64,000 bases of DNA from contig NZ_CP053108.1 in assembly GCF_013009075.1 (NCBI RefSeq), positions 3,242,517 through 3,306,516 on the forward strand, written 5' to 3'. A program made the position numbers and the translations under genes. Numbering within the stretch: position 1 is the first letter of the stretch; each line of letters opens with the position of its first letter. This stretch comes from Halomonas sp. TA22 (GTDB lineage Bacteria > Pseudomonadota > Gammaproteobacteria > Pseudomonadales > Halomonadaceae). Below the pieces are notes generated by a model. The model did no database searches, was not told the DNA's origin, and saw nothing but the letters and a program-made list of their open reading frames with translations. Positions 44,496 to 53,191 of the stretch are shown here, in pieces.

Positions 44496-46235
44496 TCAGG
44501 CCGAGGCTTCGCTGGCCAGGGGGCGTCTTGCCAGCAGTGCATCGTCGCAGCGCGGGCAGAACTCATGTTCGCCTGCCAGGTAGCCGTGCACCGGGCAGAT
44601 CGAGAAGGTCGGAGTGATGGTGATGTAGGGCAGGCGGAAGCGCGATAGGGCAGTGCGTACCAGCGTCTTGCACGCCGCGGCGCTCGAGAGTCTTTCGCGC
44701 ATGTAGAGGTGCAGCACGGTGCCACCGGTATAGCGGGTCTGCAGCGGATCCTGATGGATCAGCACCTCGAAGGGGTCGTCGGTGTGCCCCACCGGCAGCT
44801 GGCTCGAATTGGTGTAGTAGGGCGCCTCACGAGTGCCGGCCTGGAGGATCGTCGGGTAGCGCTTGAGATCCTCCTTGGCGAAGCGGTAGGTGGTGCCTTC
44901 CGCCGGGGTAGCTTCCAGGTTGTAGAGATGACCGGTCTGTTTCTGGAATTCGCCGAGGCGTATGCGTACATGATCGAGCAGTGCCAGTGCCAGCCGCTGC
45001 CCTTCGGGGCTTGCGATGTCATGCCGGTCGGCGGTGAAGTTACGCACCATCTCGTTGAGGCCGTTGACCCCAAGCGTCGAGAAGTGATTGCGCAGCGTCC
45101 CCAGGTAGCGCTTGGTGTAGGGATAGAGCCCGGCATCCATCCACTGCTGAATCGCCGCGCGCTTGATCTCCAGGCTGTCGCGGCCAAGCGTCAGCAGCCG
45201 GTCGAGTTCGGCGAGCAGGCCAGCCTGGTCGCCGGCGAAGCGGTGGCCAAGTCGCGCGCAGTTGATCGTCACCACCCCCAGCGAGCCGGTCTGCTCGGCA
45301 CTGCCGAACAGGCCGTTGCCGCGCTTGAGCAGTTCCTTGAGGTCGAGCTGCAGCCGACAGCACATCGAGCGCACCATGTGCGGCTCCATGTCGGAATTGA
45401 GAAAGTTCTGAAAGTAGGGCAGGCCATACTTGGCGGTCAGCGCGAACAGCCGCTCGGCGTTGTCGCTCTCCCAATCGAAATCGTGGGTGATGTTGTAGGT
45501 GGGAATCGGAAAGGTGAAGACGCGTCCTTGGCGGTCGCCGGCCTCCATCACCTCCAGATAGGCGCGATTGAGCAGGTCCATCTCGCGCTGCAGCTCGCCA
45601 TAGGTGAAGGGCTGTTCGACTCCCCCGATCACCGGCACCTGATCGTGCAGGTCCGCCGGACACACCCAGTCGAAGGTGAGGTTGGTGAAGGGCGTCTGGC
45701 TGCCCCAGCGTGAGGGGACGTTGAGGTTGTAGATGAACTCCTGGATCGCCTGCTTGACCGCGGCATACTCCAATCCGTCACGCCGCACATAGGGTGCCAG
45801 ATAGGTGTCGAAGGAGCTGAAGGCCTGAGCGCCGGCCCACTCGTTCTGCAGCGTGCCGAGGAAGTTGACCATCTGCCCTAGCGCACTCGAGAGGTAGCGG
45901 GGCGGGGCGCTCTCGGCACGGTCGGGCACGCCATTGAAGCCCTCGTTCAGCAGGGTTCGTAGCGACCAGCCGGCACAGTAGCCGCACAGCATGTCGAGAT
46001 CGTGGATATGCAGATCGCCGTCGCGATGCGCCTCGCCGACCGCCACCGGATACACCTCATCGAGCCAGTAGTTGGCGATCAGCTTGCCCGAGACGTTGAG
46101 GATCAGCCCGCCCAGGGAGTAGCCCTGGTTGGCATTGGCATGCACTCGCCAGTCGGCTCGCTGCAGGTACTCCTCGAGGGTGGAGGCGACAGGAACATGG
46201 CGGGACGGCGCGGCGTCAGTACGGGAGAGCGTCAT
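44496..46235 (-). CDS. nrdD: Anaerobic ribonucleoside-triphosphate reductase large chain NrdD
   Basis: A 579-residue class III reductase without an ATP-cone. Conserved blocks are NANQGYSLGGLILNVSGK near residue 35, HIHDLDMLCGYCAGW near 75, SSALGQMVNFLGTLQNEWAG near 115, SQTPFTNLTFDW near 175 and TPTFSICPVHGYLAGEHEFC at the end. The last has the cysteines of the C-terminal zinc site. The usual continuation with the glycyl-radical loop is missing and is encoded by the next ORF. AGGA before ATG 46235 serves as the ribosome site and overlaps a possible NrdR box. Confidence 0.9.
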   Translation of the reverse strand: MTLSRTDAAPSRHVPVASTLEEYLQRADWRVHANANQGYSLGGLILNVSGKLIANYWLDEVYPVAVGEAHRDGDLHIHDLDMLCGYCAGWSLRTLLNEGFNGVPDRAESAPPRYLSSALGQMVNFLGTLQNEWAGAQAFSSFDTYLAPYVRRDGLEYAAVKQAIQEFIYNLNVPSRWGSQTPFTNLTFDWVCPADLHDQVPVIGGVEQPFTYGELQREMDLLNRAYLEVMEAGDRQGRVFTFPIPTYNITHDFDWESDNAERLFALTAKYGLPYFQNFLNSDMEPHMVRSMCCRLQLDLKELLKRGNGLFGSAEQTGSLGVVTINCARLGHRFAGDQAGLLAELDRLLTLGRDSLEIKRAAIQQWMDAGLYPYTKRYLGTLRNHFSTLGVNGLNEMVRNFTADRHDIASPEGQRLALALLDHVRIRLGEFQKQTGHLYNLEATPAEGTTYRFAKEDLKRYPTILQAGTREAPYYTNSSQLPVGHTDDPFEVLIHQDPLQTRYTGGTVLHLYMRERLSSAAACKTLVRTALSRFRLPYITITPTFSICPVHGYLAGEHEFCPRCDDALLARRPLASEASA

Positions 46236-46241
46236 GGCGTT

Positions 46242-46283
46242 CCTATATAGGCTAGGTTTTTAAATTTTAACTACCATATATGG
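46242..46283. promoter_or_regulatory. Candidate pair of NrdR boxes before nrdD
   Basis: Palindromes CCTATATAGG (46242-46251) and CCATATATGG (46274-46283) have centres 32 bp apart, three helical turns. This spacing and the ATAT core are typical of tandem NrdR boxes that repress RNR operons. The proximal one overlaps the nrdD ribosome site. Confidence 0.5.
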
Positions 46284-46368
46284 CGGTCTAGCCTAATGGG
46301 CGCTGCCTGCTCCCGCCTTGATATATGTCATGCAATACGTTCGACAGAGCCATGGCGCGGCGTCCCGT

Positions 46369-46972
46369 TCACACGCTCGCCTGGAGATGCTCCATGCCCG
46401 GCCGGCCATGCCAGTAGCCGTCGCAAGCGCCGCGATCCACCAAGGCCAGCGGGTCCTGGGTGCTAGCCTGCCGTGGCGAGCCTGGTCGAAGGCGTTGACG
46501 ATCTCCGCCATGCCTTCGGCACGTGGGCTCAAGCGGGCTAGGGTGACGCCCATGCGCCGCATGGTGCCGATCTCGCGACGCAGGTCGTAGCAGGCGCCGG
46601 AGAGCGTCTGAATGCCATTGAGCGTGAACAGTTCGCAAGACTCCTGGGAGCGCAGGGCAAGCCCCTGGGGATAGCGCTGGCAGACGAACTGACAGCGGAC
46701 CTTGGGCAGGCCGTGATGGCGGCCTGATCCACCGCCTGGGTCCACTGCTGAAAGCCTGCGGGTTGCGGATAGGTATTGATGGCACACAGCACCCGCCGAC
46801 CGTGGGAATGGGCGTAATCGATGCCCTCGCGGGCGCGGCTGGCGGTGAAATTGAGCCCCGCGAACTGGCGAGCGTTGGTGATGTTCTGAAAGCCGAAATA
46901 GACCGCATCGGCCCCCTCGTCCACGGCACGCTTCAGTGCGGGCAGGTTACCTGCCGGGCATACCAGCTCCAT
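46369..46972 (-). pseudogene. Fused and frameshifted ubiU-ubiV remnant
   Basis: It begins as UbiU (U32 peptidase-like): MELVCPAGNLPALKRAVDEG and QFAGLNFTASRAREGIDYAHSHG, intact for about 85 codons from an ATG with GGGAGG upstream. Near 46700-46720 it changes frame into the C-terminal third of UbiV: CQFVCQRYPQGLALRSQES, FTLNGIQTLSG and VTLARLSPRAEG. A further shift leads to GACDGYWHGRPGMEHL. The middle of both genes is deleted. UbiUV hydroxylate ubiquinone precursors without oxygen, so this copy is non-functional. Confidence 0.8.
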
Positions 46973-47028
46973 GATCGCCTCCCTTGTTCACGAGGAAACG
47001 ATACTAGGCAGTGGCGAGGCAATATCCC

Positions 47029-47042
47029 TTGATATCGGTCAA
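47029..47042. promoter_or_regulatory. FNR/ANR box upstream of the ubiU remnant
   Basis: TTGATATCGGTCAA (minus strand TTGACCGATATCAA) matches the FNR half-sites with the correct 4-base spacer, about 57-70 bases before the former ubiU start. Confidence 0.6.
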
Positions 47043-47178
47043 GGTGTGAGCGGGGTATGGGCGCATAACTGGTCTGGGGCGCCTTCTGGCACGGCGTCGC
47101 GCCGAATACATGGGTGTGCGGGCCATCGAACTCACCGCGCGTCTCGAGGATCAGCGCGCTGTCGGCATCGTCATAGTG

Positions 47179-48306
47179 TCAGCTCCGGCTGGCATCGTAA
47201 AACTGGGCCGTGTCGACCCGGCTGGCCGCCTGACGCAATAGGGTGGTTTCCAGGCTCGCCTGAAGCCGTTCGTCGTCGCTGCACTCTTCACCTTTTCCCT
47301 GGTCACCCTGTCCCTGTCCCTGGCGCTCGGAGCGCAGGCCGAGCTTGGCGAACAGCATACGGTCGCGCTCGACCTGAGGGTTGGCGGTGGTCAGCAGCTT
47401 ATCGCCGTAGAAGATCGAGTTGGCTCCGGCGAGAAAGGCCAGCGCCTGGGTCGACTCGCTCATCTGCTCGCGTCCGGCTGAAAGGCGCACGTGGCTTCGG
47501 GGCATCACAATACGTGCCACGGCAATGGCGCGAACGAACGTGAGGGGGTCGAGGTCGTCGACCTCCTGCAGTGGTGTGCCAGGCACCTTGACCAGCATGT
47601 TGATCGGTACCGACTCGGGATGCGGGTCGAGCCGGGCAAGTTGCTGAAGCAAGGCGGCGCGGTCGCGAGGCGCCTCGCCCATGCCGAGGATGCCACCGGA
47701 GCAGACCTGCATGCCCGCCTCACGCACGTTGCTCAGCGTCTCCAGACGGTCGGCGTAGGTGCGCGTGGTGATGATCTCGCCGTAGTACTCCGGCGAGGTA
47801 TCGAGGTTGTGGTTGTAGTAGTCGAGCCCGGCATCGGCCAGGCGCCGGGCCTGGGGCGCATCGACCATGCCTAGCGTCATGCAGGTCTCGAGCCCCAGTG
47901 TCTTCACCCGGCGGACCATCTCCAGCACCACGTCCATATCCTTCTCCCTGGGGCTTCGCCAGGCCGCACCCATGCAGAAGCGGCTGGCGCCGGCTTGCCT
48001 GGCGGCCCTGGCCTGCTCCACCACCTGCTCGACGGCGAGCAGCGCCTCCTTGCCAAGGCCGGTGGTGTAATGCCCGGATTGCGGACAGTACTTGCAGTCC
48101 TCCGGGCAGGCGCCGGTCTTGATCGAGAGCAGGGTAGAGACCTGGACCGCATTGGCCTCGAAATTCGCTCGATGCACCTGCTGGGCGCGAAACAACAGGT
48201 CATTGAAGGGTAGGGCGAAGAGCCCCTCAATCTCGGCGAGCTGCCAGTCGTGGCGAGGCGCGGGTGATGAGATAGCATGGATAAGGGAGTCATGCGTACA
48301 GGTCAT
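47179..48306 (-). CDS. bioB: Biotin synthase
   Basis: A 375-residue radical-SAM sulfur transferase converting dethiobiotin to biotin. The CxxxCxxC cluster site is [16 protein letters not shown] near residue 60. [29 protein letters not shown] and [10 protein letters not shown] follow in order, the last with the Arg ligand of the 2Fe-2S cluster. The tail has a Gln/Gly-rich insertion ([14 protein letters not shown]) and is longer than in E. coli. ATG 48306 is used rather than TTG 48324. No other bio gene is in the window. Confidence 0.93.
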   Translation of the reverse strand: MTCTHDSLIHAISSPAPRHDWQLAEIEGLFALPFNDLLFRAQQVHRANFEANAVQVSTLLSIKTGACPEDCKYCPQSGHYTTGLGKEALLAVEQVVEQARAARQAGASRFCMGAAWRSPREKDMDVVLEMVRRVKTLGLETCMTLGMVDAPQARRLADAGLDYYNHNLDTSPEYYGEIITTRTYADRLETLSNVREAGMQVCSGGILGMGEAPRDRAALLQQLARLDPHPESVPINMLVKVPGTPLQEVDDLDPLTFVRAIAVARIVMPRSHVRLSAGREQMSESTQALAFLAGANSIFYGDKLLTTANPQVERDRMLFAKLGLRSERQGQGQGDQGKGEECSDDERLQASLETTLLRQAASRVDTAQFYDASRS

Positions 48307-48350
48307 GGTAAGCTCGTCAGTCAACTTGGATTCGTTTTATGGTTGACCGA

Positions 48351-48378
48351 AGGATAAGTTGCTCAGGCGACTTGTCAA
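48351..48378 (-). promoter_or_regulatory. bioB promoter
   Basis: On the minus strand TTGACA (48378-48373), 16 bases, then TATCCT (48356-48351) gives a plausible sigma-70 promoter 45 bases before the bioB start. Confidence 0.5.
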
Positions 48379-48403
48379 CTTTATTGATATTATAGGTTTA
48401 CTC
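48372..48403. promoter_or_regulatory. BirA operator at bioB
   Basis: TTGTCAACT, 14 bases, GGTTTACTC matches the bacterial BirA site (TTGTAAACC-N14/15-GGTTTACAA) with correct spacing. It overlaps the -35 element, so biotin-loaded BirA would repress bioB. Confidence 0.65.
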
Positions 48404-48480
48404 GATGGGATGCGTTCCCCTTGTTTCTTTATTATTAGTGATAATGACGATTAAAGATTGCCGGGCGTCGCATCGTTGAC

Positions 48481-48510
48481 TATTGTACATCTGTACAATA
48501 CCTGTACAGG
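48481..48510. promoter_or_regulatory. Two adjacent palindromes before the 28-codon ORF
   Basis: TATTGTACA-TC-TGTACAATA (48481-48500) is a perfect palindrome, directly followed by the perfect CCTGTACAGG (48501-48510). All half-sites share TGTACA. This looks like an operator array; the cognate regulator is unknown. Confidence 0.5.
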
Positions 48511-48519
48511 GAGGTCCGG

Positions 48520-48606
48520 ATGCTGAAGTTCCTTGCTGGTGCTGCAAGCGTGAGTTTTCTGATGGGCCTGATAGCGATGCTGGTCTTCGTGGTGTACGGT
48601 TTTTAA
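48520..48606 (+). CDS. 28-residue single-pass membrane peptide
   Basis: A short ORF encoding MLKFLAGAASVSFLMGLIAM followed by LVFVVYGF, almost entirely one transmembrane helix. It has a strong ribosome site (AGGGAGG, five bases before ATG), operator-like palindromes upstream and a terminator hairpin 30 bases after its stop. These make it a credible gene despite its size. Function is unknown; small hydrophobic peptides of this type may regulate membrane complexes or act as toxins. Confidence 0.5.
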   Translation: MLKFLAGAASVSFLMGLIAMLVFVVYGF

Positions 48607-48635
48607 GCCTAATTCAATATGTGATGCGAGTTTCC

Positions 48636-48664
48636 AAACCCCCGGCTCAGGCGCAGGGGTTTTT
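48636..48664 (+). terminator. Rho-independent terminator after the 28-codon ORF
   Basis: AAACCCC (48636-48642) pairs with GGGGTTT (48656-48662) and is followed by TTT. Confidence 0.6.
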
Positions 48665-48668
48665 ACGT

Positions 48669-49028
48669 TCATAACGCCAGGAAGGGCAGCAGCGAAAGGG
48701 CGAGCACGGCGACAGCCGCGACCAGGCACAGTAGCACCGGCAGTGGATTGTCCCTGAGCCGTTGCCATAAGTGGGGAGCGCCTTCTTCGGCGTCAAGTTC
48801 GGCGCGTTGCTGGCGTACCCAGGCGACCAGCTCGGCTTGATAGGCATCGATGACGGCCCGCGCCTCGGCGTACTGCGTCTCGTCGCGAAGCCAGATGGCC
48901 GCCACCGAGAGCTTCCAGCGTCCGGCGCTGGTTTCATAGACATCAAAACCGTGCGAGTCCAGTAGCGCACGAACGTCATCGGCCTCTTGCTCGGGTACGC
49001 CGCCCAGACGGAATATGAGTATGGCCAT
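48669..49028 (-). CDS. DUF6164 family protein
   Basis: A 119-residue protein. The N-terminal part (AILIFRLGGVPEQEADDVRA; HGFDVYETSAGRWKLSVAAIWL) forms a small alpha-beta domain. One membrane helix, PLPVLLCLVAAVAVLALSLL, lies near the C-terminus. The pattern is that of DUF6164, of unknown function and common in gammaproteobacteria. Confidence 0.7.
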   Translation of the reverse strand: MAILIFRLGGVPEQEADDVRALLDSHGFDVYETSAGRWKLSVAAIWLRDETQYAEARAVIDAYQAELVAWVRQQRAELDAEEGAPHLWQRLRDNPLPVLLCLVAAVAVLALSLLPFLAL

Positions 49029-49311
49029 GAAGCTCCTGTCGGGTGCGGCTCATGCGTGGTGCATGAGTATCTCGAGGCGAGGGCGGATTAGCTAAACCAC
49101 CCCGGCGAGACGTATTTTGATCGCAACAGAGGGGTTGACTCGATCTCGCTGAACGCGCATGCTGAGCAAAGTTGGCTAGCAAGTTGAATATCGTCGGTGA
49201 TCGAACAGCGTTATGCAAGTTTCGGTAGGCTGGTGAATATATCCCTTGTTTTATCCACTGAACTTCGGGTAATTCCCGGCAATATCAAAGTACTATTGAA
49301 GGATCTGAAAC

Positions 49312-49515
49312 ATGGCAACTGGTACCGTCAAGTGGTTCAACGACACCAAGGGCTTCGGCTTTATCTCTCCTGACGACAACGGCGACGACCTCTTCGCCCA
49401 CTTCTCTGAAATTCAGGCTGATGGCTTCAAAACCCTGCAAGACGGTCAGAAGGTCTCCTTCGACGTCACTCAGGGCAAGAAAGGCCTTCAGGCCTCCAAC
49501 ATCAAGGTTGTCTAA
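49312..49515 (+). CDS. Cold-shock protein (CspA family)
   Basis: A 67-residue OB-fold RNA chaperone. RNP1 [10 protein letters not shown] and RNP2 DLFAHFSEI are present, with the opening TGTVKWFND. It binds single-stranded RNA and melts secondary structure; it may be cold-induced or constitutive. The long untranslated leader upstream (about 100 bases) is usual for cold-shock mRNAs. A strong terminator follows. Confidence 0.95.
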   Translation: MATGTVKWFNDTKGFGFISPDDNGDDLFAHFSEIQADGFKTLQDGQKVSFDVTQGKKGLQASNIKVV

Positions 49516-49558
49516 TCGACTCCTCTGATGCGCCGACCAGATGAGAGTCTGGTGTGAT

Positions 49559-49590
49559 AAAGGCCCGCTTAGGCGGGCCTTTTGTATTTT
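49559..49590 (+). terminator. Rho-independent terminator of the cold-shock gene
   Basis: AAAGGCCCGC and GCGGGCCTTT pair exactly around the loop TTAG, followed by TTGTATTTTT. Confidence 0.9.
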
Positions 49591-49713
49591 TACAGTATCT
49601 CTGCAGTGTTCCTGTTTATTCTTTTATCGTATAGATAAATTTCTATAAATAACTTTGGGTTATATCATTTGGCCGTCACAATGCTGTTTTCGTGCCGTGC
49701 CAAGGAAAGACCC

Positions 49714-51483
49714 ATGCCTTTCGATGCCTGGATATCCCTACTCGTTGTCTTCGTCGTATTCCCGTTGATGGCCTTCAGCCGACTCGGCCCCGACATGATC
49801 CTGCTGGGGGCGGTGATTCTCTTGATGACGCTGGGCGTCATCGATGCCAATCAGGCGCTGGGTGGTTTCTCGAGTAGTGGGTTGTTCACCGTTGCCTTCA
49901 TGTACGTGCTGGTGGCGAGCATTCGTGAAACCGGCGGTATCGATTTGATCATTCGCCATGTCCTGGGGCGCCCGAAAAGCGAGCGCGGCGCACTGCTGCG
50001 CATGTTGGTGCCGGTGGCCAGCATCAGCGGCTTTCTGAACAACACCCCGGTGGTGGCCACCTTCATTCCCGCCGTGCTTGGCTGGAGCCGCCGTTTGGGG
50101 ATGCCGGCACACCGCTTCCTGATGCCGCTGAGTTTTGCCTCGATCCTTGGAGGCACCATTACCCTGTTCGGGACCAGTACCAATCTGGTGGTCAGCGGCT
50201 TGCTGATGACGCGCTACCCGGAGCTGTCGATGGGCATTTTCGATATTGCCTGGGTGGGCATCCCGGTGGCCATCGTCGGCCTCGTCTACCTCTGGTGGCT
50301 GGCGCCGCATCTTTTACCGGCCCGACGTGGTGCCGCCCAGGTCTTCGAGAACCCGCGCGAATACACCATTGAGATGGAGGTCGACCCGCACGGGCCGCTG
50401 GTCGATCGCAGTGTCGAGGAGGCCGGCTTGCGGCATCTGCAGGAGCTGTTCCTGGTCGAGATCGAACGCGGCGGCAATGTGGTGAGCGTGGTGGGGCCTG
50501 GCGAGATACTCAAGGGGGGCGACCGGCTGGTCTTCGCCGGCACCTCGGCGGCGGCGGTCGAGTTGCAGCAGATACGCGGGTTGGTGCCCTCTCGCCAGGG
50601 AGAGTCGAGCCTTGCGAAGGATTTCAAGGAACGCCGCCTGGTGGAGGCGGTGGTTTCCGATCAGTGCCAGTTCGTCGGCCGGCGTATCCGCGATGGCCAC
50701 TTCCGTACGCTGTATGGTGCGGCGGTGCTGGCCGTGTGCCGCAATGGCGAGCGGGTCGCCGGGAACCTGGGGCAGGTCCGCTTGCAGCCCGCTGACGTGC
50801 TACTGCTGGAGGCACGGCCGCCATTCATCGAACGCCACCGCCAGTCTCGCGATTTCCTGTTGATCAGTCAGGTCAATGGCGCGGCACGCCCGGTTCATGA
50901 GAAGGCCTGGCTGGCGTGGTCGATCCTGATCGGGGTCGTCGCCCTAGCGACGTTCGGTGTTATGAGCATGCTCAACGCAGCGATGCTCGGTGCGGCCCTG
51001 GCAATGATCACCGGCTGCTGCAGCATCAGTGGCGCCAAGCGCGGGCTGGATACCCAGGTGCTGCTGGTCATCGCCGCCTCCTTCGGGCTCGGGGCGGCAC
51101 TGGAGAGTTCTGGCGCGGCGGCCACGGTGGCCGGTGTTGCGCTGGAGGCAGCCGGGGGCAACCCGATGCTGCTGCTGATCGGCACCTATCTGCTGGTCGC
51201 GCTGCTGACTGAGCTTGTCACCAACAACGCTGCGGCAGTCATCACCTTTCCGATCATCATGGCGAGTGCCGAAAGCCTCGGCGTGAGTCCAATGCCGTTC
51301 GTGGTGGCGCTGATGTTCGCCGCCTCGGCGAGCTTTCTCACCCCGATCGGCTACCAGACCAATCTGATGGTGTATGGCCCAGGCGGCTATCGATTCGGCG
51401 ATTTCCTGCGTGTCGGTGGGCTGCTCAATATCATTACCGCGGTGGTGGTGCTGACGCTGGTGCCGCTGTTCTGGCCGTTCTGA
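49714..51483 (+). CDS. SLC13-type permease with TrkA-C domains
   Basis: A 589-residue membrane protein. There are N-terminal helices (about 1-200) with NNTPVVATFIPAV and FGTSTNLVVSGLLM, then two cytoplasmic TrkA-C-like domains (about 220-400; ILKGGDRLVFAGT). C-terminal helices contain TELVTNNAAAVITFPI and TPIGYQTNLMVYGPGGY. This is the plan of the sulfate/anion permease group also called CitMHS-like. AAGGAAAG upstream supports ATG 49714; 49669 would add 15 residues. Confidence 0.85.
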   Translation: MPFDAWISLLVVFVVFPLMAFSRLGPDMILLGAVILLMTLGVIDANQALGGFSSSGLFTVAFMYVLVASIRETGGIDLIIRHVLGRPKSERGALLRMLVPVASISGFLNNTPVVATFIPAVLGWSRRLGMPAHRFLMPLSFASILGGTITLFGTSTNLVVSGLLMTRYPELSMGIFDIAWVGIPVAIVGLVYLWWLAPHLLPARRGAAQVFENPREYTIEMEVDPHGPLVDRSVEEAGLRHLQELFLVEIERGGNVVSVVGPGEILKGGDRLVFAGTSAAAVELQQIRGLVPSRQGESSLAKDFKERRLVEAVVSDQCQFVGRRIRDGHFRTLYGAAVLAVCRNGERVAGNLGQVRLQPADVLLLEARPPFIERHRQSRDFLLISQVNGAARPVHEKAWLAWSILIGVVALATFGVMSMLNAAMLGAALAMITGCCSISGAKRGLDTQVLLVIAASFGLGAALESSGAAATVAGVALEAAGGNPMLLLIGTYLLVALLTELVTNNAAAVITFPIIMASAESLGVSPMPFVVALMFAASASFLTPIGYQTNLMVYGPGGYRFGDFLRVGGLLNIITAVVVLTLVPLFWPF

Positions 51484-51542
51484 GCGCTCGATCATCGGGC
51501 GGGCTTGCGTTAGGGTGACCAAAAATCCATCGAGAAGGTGCA

Positions 51543-52214
51543 ATGAACGCTTCCGACGAACTGATTATCGAACCGTGCTCCGGCAAGCCAGCCGATGCCT
51601 GCGTCATCCTGCTGCACGGCCTGGGTGCCGACGGGCACGACTTCGAGCCACTGGTACCGGCCCTGAGCCTGCCGGATGAGCTGGCGGTACGCTTCATCCT
51701 TCCCCATGCATCGCGTCTGCCGGTCACCATCAATGGCGGCATGGTGATGCCGGCGTGGTACGACATCCTCGAGATGAACCTTGGCCGGCGAGTCGACGAG
51801 GCGCAGCTCAAGGCGTCCGCGGCGCGGGTGCACCGCCTGATCGATGCCGAGATCGACCAGGGCATCGACAGCCGGCGGATCATTCTTGCCGGTTTCTCCC
51901 AGGGCGGGGCGGTGGCCTACGAGGCGGCACTGAGCTATCCCAAGCCGCTCGGGGGACTGCTTGCGCTCTCTACCTACTTCGCCACGACGCAGAGTATCCA
52001 GGCGCATGAGGCCAACCGGGATCTGGTGATCGAGGTGCACCATGGCAGCTTCGACTCGGTGGTTCCCGAGACGCTGGGCCAGGCCGGAGCGGAAGCCGCA
52101 CGCCAAATGGGTTATTCGGTCAACTATCGGCGCTACCCGATGCAGCATGCGCTGTGTCCCCAGCAGATCGCCGAGATCGGCCCCTGGCTGGCGGCACGCC
52201 TGGCGGGGGAGTAG
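51543..52214 (+). CDS. Carboxylesterase/acyl-protein thioesterase-like hydrolase
   Basis: A 223-residue serine hydrolase of the phospholipase/carboxylesterase family. Oxyanion region ILLHGLGADGHDFEPL, nucleophile Ser119 in LAGFSQGGAV, Asp in HHGSFDSVVP (near 174) and His in YPMQHALCP (near 205) complete the triad. It would cleave short-chain esters or thioesters in the cytoplasm. It is 3 bases from the methyltransferase gene, hence cotranscribed. Confidence 0.9.
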   Translation: MNASDELIIEPCSGKPADACVILLHGLGADGHDFEPLVPALSLPDELAVRFILPHASRLPVTINGGMVMPAWYDILEMNLGRRVDEAQLKASAARVHRLIDAEIDQGIDSRRIILAGFSQGGAVAYEAALSYPKPLGGLLALSTYFATTQSIQAHEANRDLVIEVHHGSFDSVVPETLGQAGAEAARQMGYSVNYRRYPMQHALCPQQIAEIGPWLAARLAGE

Positions 52215-52216
52215 CC

Positions 52217-52849
52217 ATGCACTCCCTCGACCCTCATGCCTCGGATGGGCCAGGACGGCCTCTCTCCAGCCCCTCGGCGCGGCGCAACCGCGACCCCATC
52301 CTGGCCGTGCTGCGCCGCTGGCTGCCCGAACGCGGCCGCGTGCTCGAGATCGCCAGCGGCAGCGGTGAGCATGCCGTGCATTTCGCCCGGGCCCTACCGG
52401 GACTGGAGTGGCAGCCCAGCGACCCCAACGTCGAGGCGCGAGCCTCCATCGAGGCGTGGCGCCACGCCGAGGCACTTGGCAACCTGGCCGCACCGCTTGA
52501 GCTGGATGTGATGCAGCGGCCCTGGCCAGTCGACGGCTTCGATGCCGTGGTGTGCATCAATATGCTACATATCTCCCCCTGGCCTGCCAGCGAAGCGCTA
52601 CTGGCCGAAGCCGGTGCGCGTCTGCCGTCGGGCGCTATACTTTATCTGTATGGCCCGTTTCGACGCGATGGCGAACATACCGCGCAGAGCAATGCCGACT
52701 TCGATGCCGACCTGCGTTTGCGAGACTCGCGCTGGGGCATTCGCGATCTCGAGGCGGTGATCGAGGCTGCCGAAGCGCAAGGGCTCGCGGTAGAGGAGGT
52801 AGTGGAGATGCCGGCGAACAATCTCAGCGTGGTGTTGCGGCGCGACTGA
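52217..52849 (+). CDS. DUF938 SAM-dependent methyltransferase-like protein
   Basis: A 210-residue Rossmann-fold protein. The opening PSARRNRDPILAVLRRWLP is typical of DUF938. The SAM-binding glycine loop is VLEIASGSGEHAVHFA near residue 43, with the acidic residue in WQPSDPN and motif IV-like VVCINMLHISPW. Substrate is unknown. Confidence 0.85.
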   Translation: MHSLDPHASDGPGRPLSSPSARRNRDPILAVLRRWLPERGRVLEIASGSGEHAVHFARALPGLEWQPSDPNVEARASIEAWRHAEALGNLAAPLELDVMQRPWPVDGFDAVVCINMLHISPWPASEALLAEAGARLPSGAILYLYGPFRRDGEHTAQSNADFDADLRLRDSRWGIRDLEAVIEAAEAQGLAVEEVVEMPANNLSVVLRRD

Positions 52850-52947
52850 CCCTCATGCAAGGAGCGCGAGCGGAGGGTTGAATCGAAGGGGTTGAAGTTT
52901 CGGGACGTGTCCCAAACACTGGTAAGGCATATCAAGGAGGAGTGACT

Positions 52948-53175
52948 ATGGCGGAATTGACGGAAGATTTTCGAATGCCTGAGCCTTGCCCCAACTGCGG
53001 TAGCCACCGTATGCGGGTCTCCCAGAACAAGCAGCACGACGATCAGGTCGTGTGTGCGTCCTGCAACACGTATATCTGTCTCTACTGGGAAGCGGAACAG
53101 AAACTCTTGAAGGATGGGACGGGAAGCGAAGCCGAAGACCTGCTCGAGCAGGCCTTCAATCGCAAGAAATACTGA
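52948..53175 (+). CDS. Small two-CxxC zinc-ribbon protein
   Basis: A 75-residue protein with PEPCPNCGSHRMRV and VVCASCNTYICLYWE, a four-cysteine zinc ribbon, then a charged C-terminal helix. AAGGAGG seven bases before ATG 52948 fixes the start. Function is unknown. It is 16 bases before the proton-channel operon and may be cotranscribed with it. Confidence 0.65.
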   Translation: MAELTEDFRMPEPCPNCGSHRMRVSQNKQHDDQVVCASCNTYICLYWEAEQKLLKDGTGSEAEDLLEQAFNRKKY

Positions 53176-53191
53176 GTAGGTCCGGCCGCTG

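Noticed and set aside
48335-48380. GGTTGAC...GTCAAC as the BirA site
   Set aside because: The half-sites are in the wrong order; the properly oriented pair is at 48372-48403.
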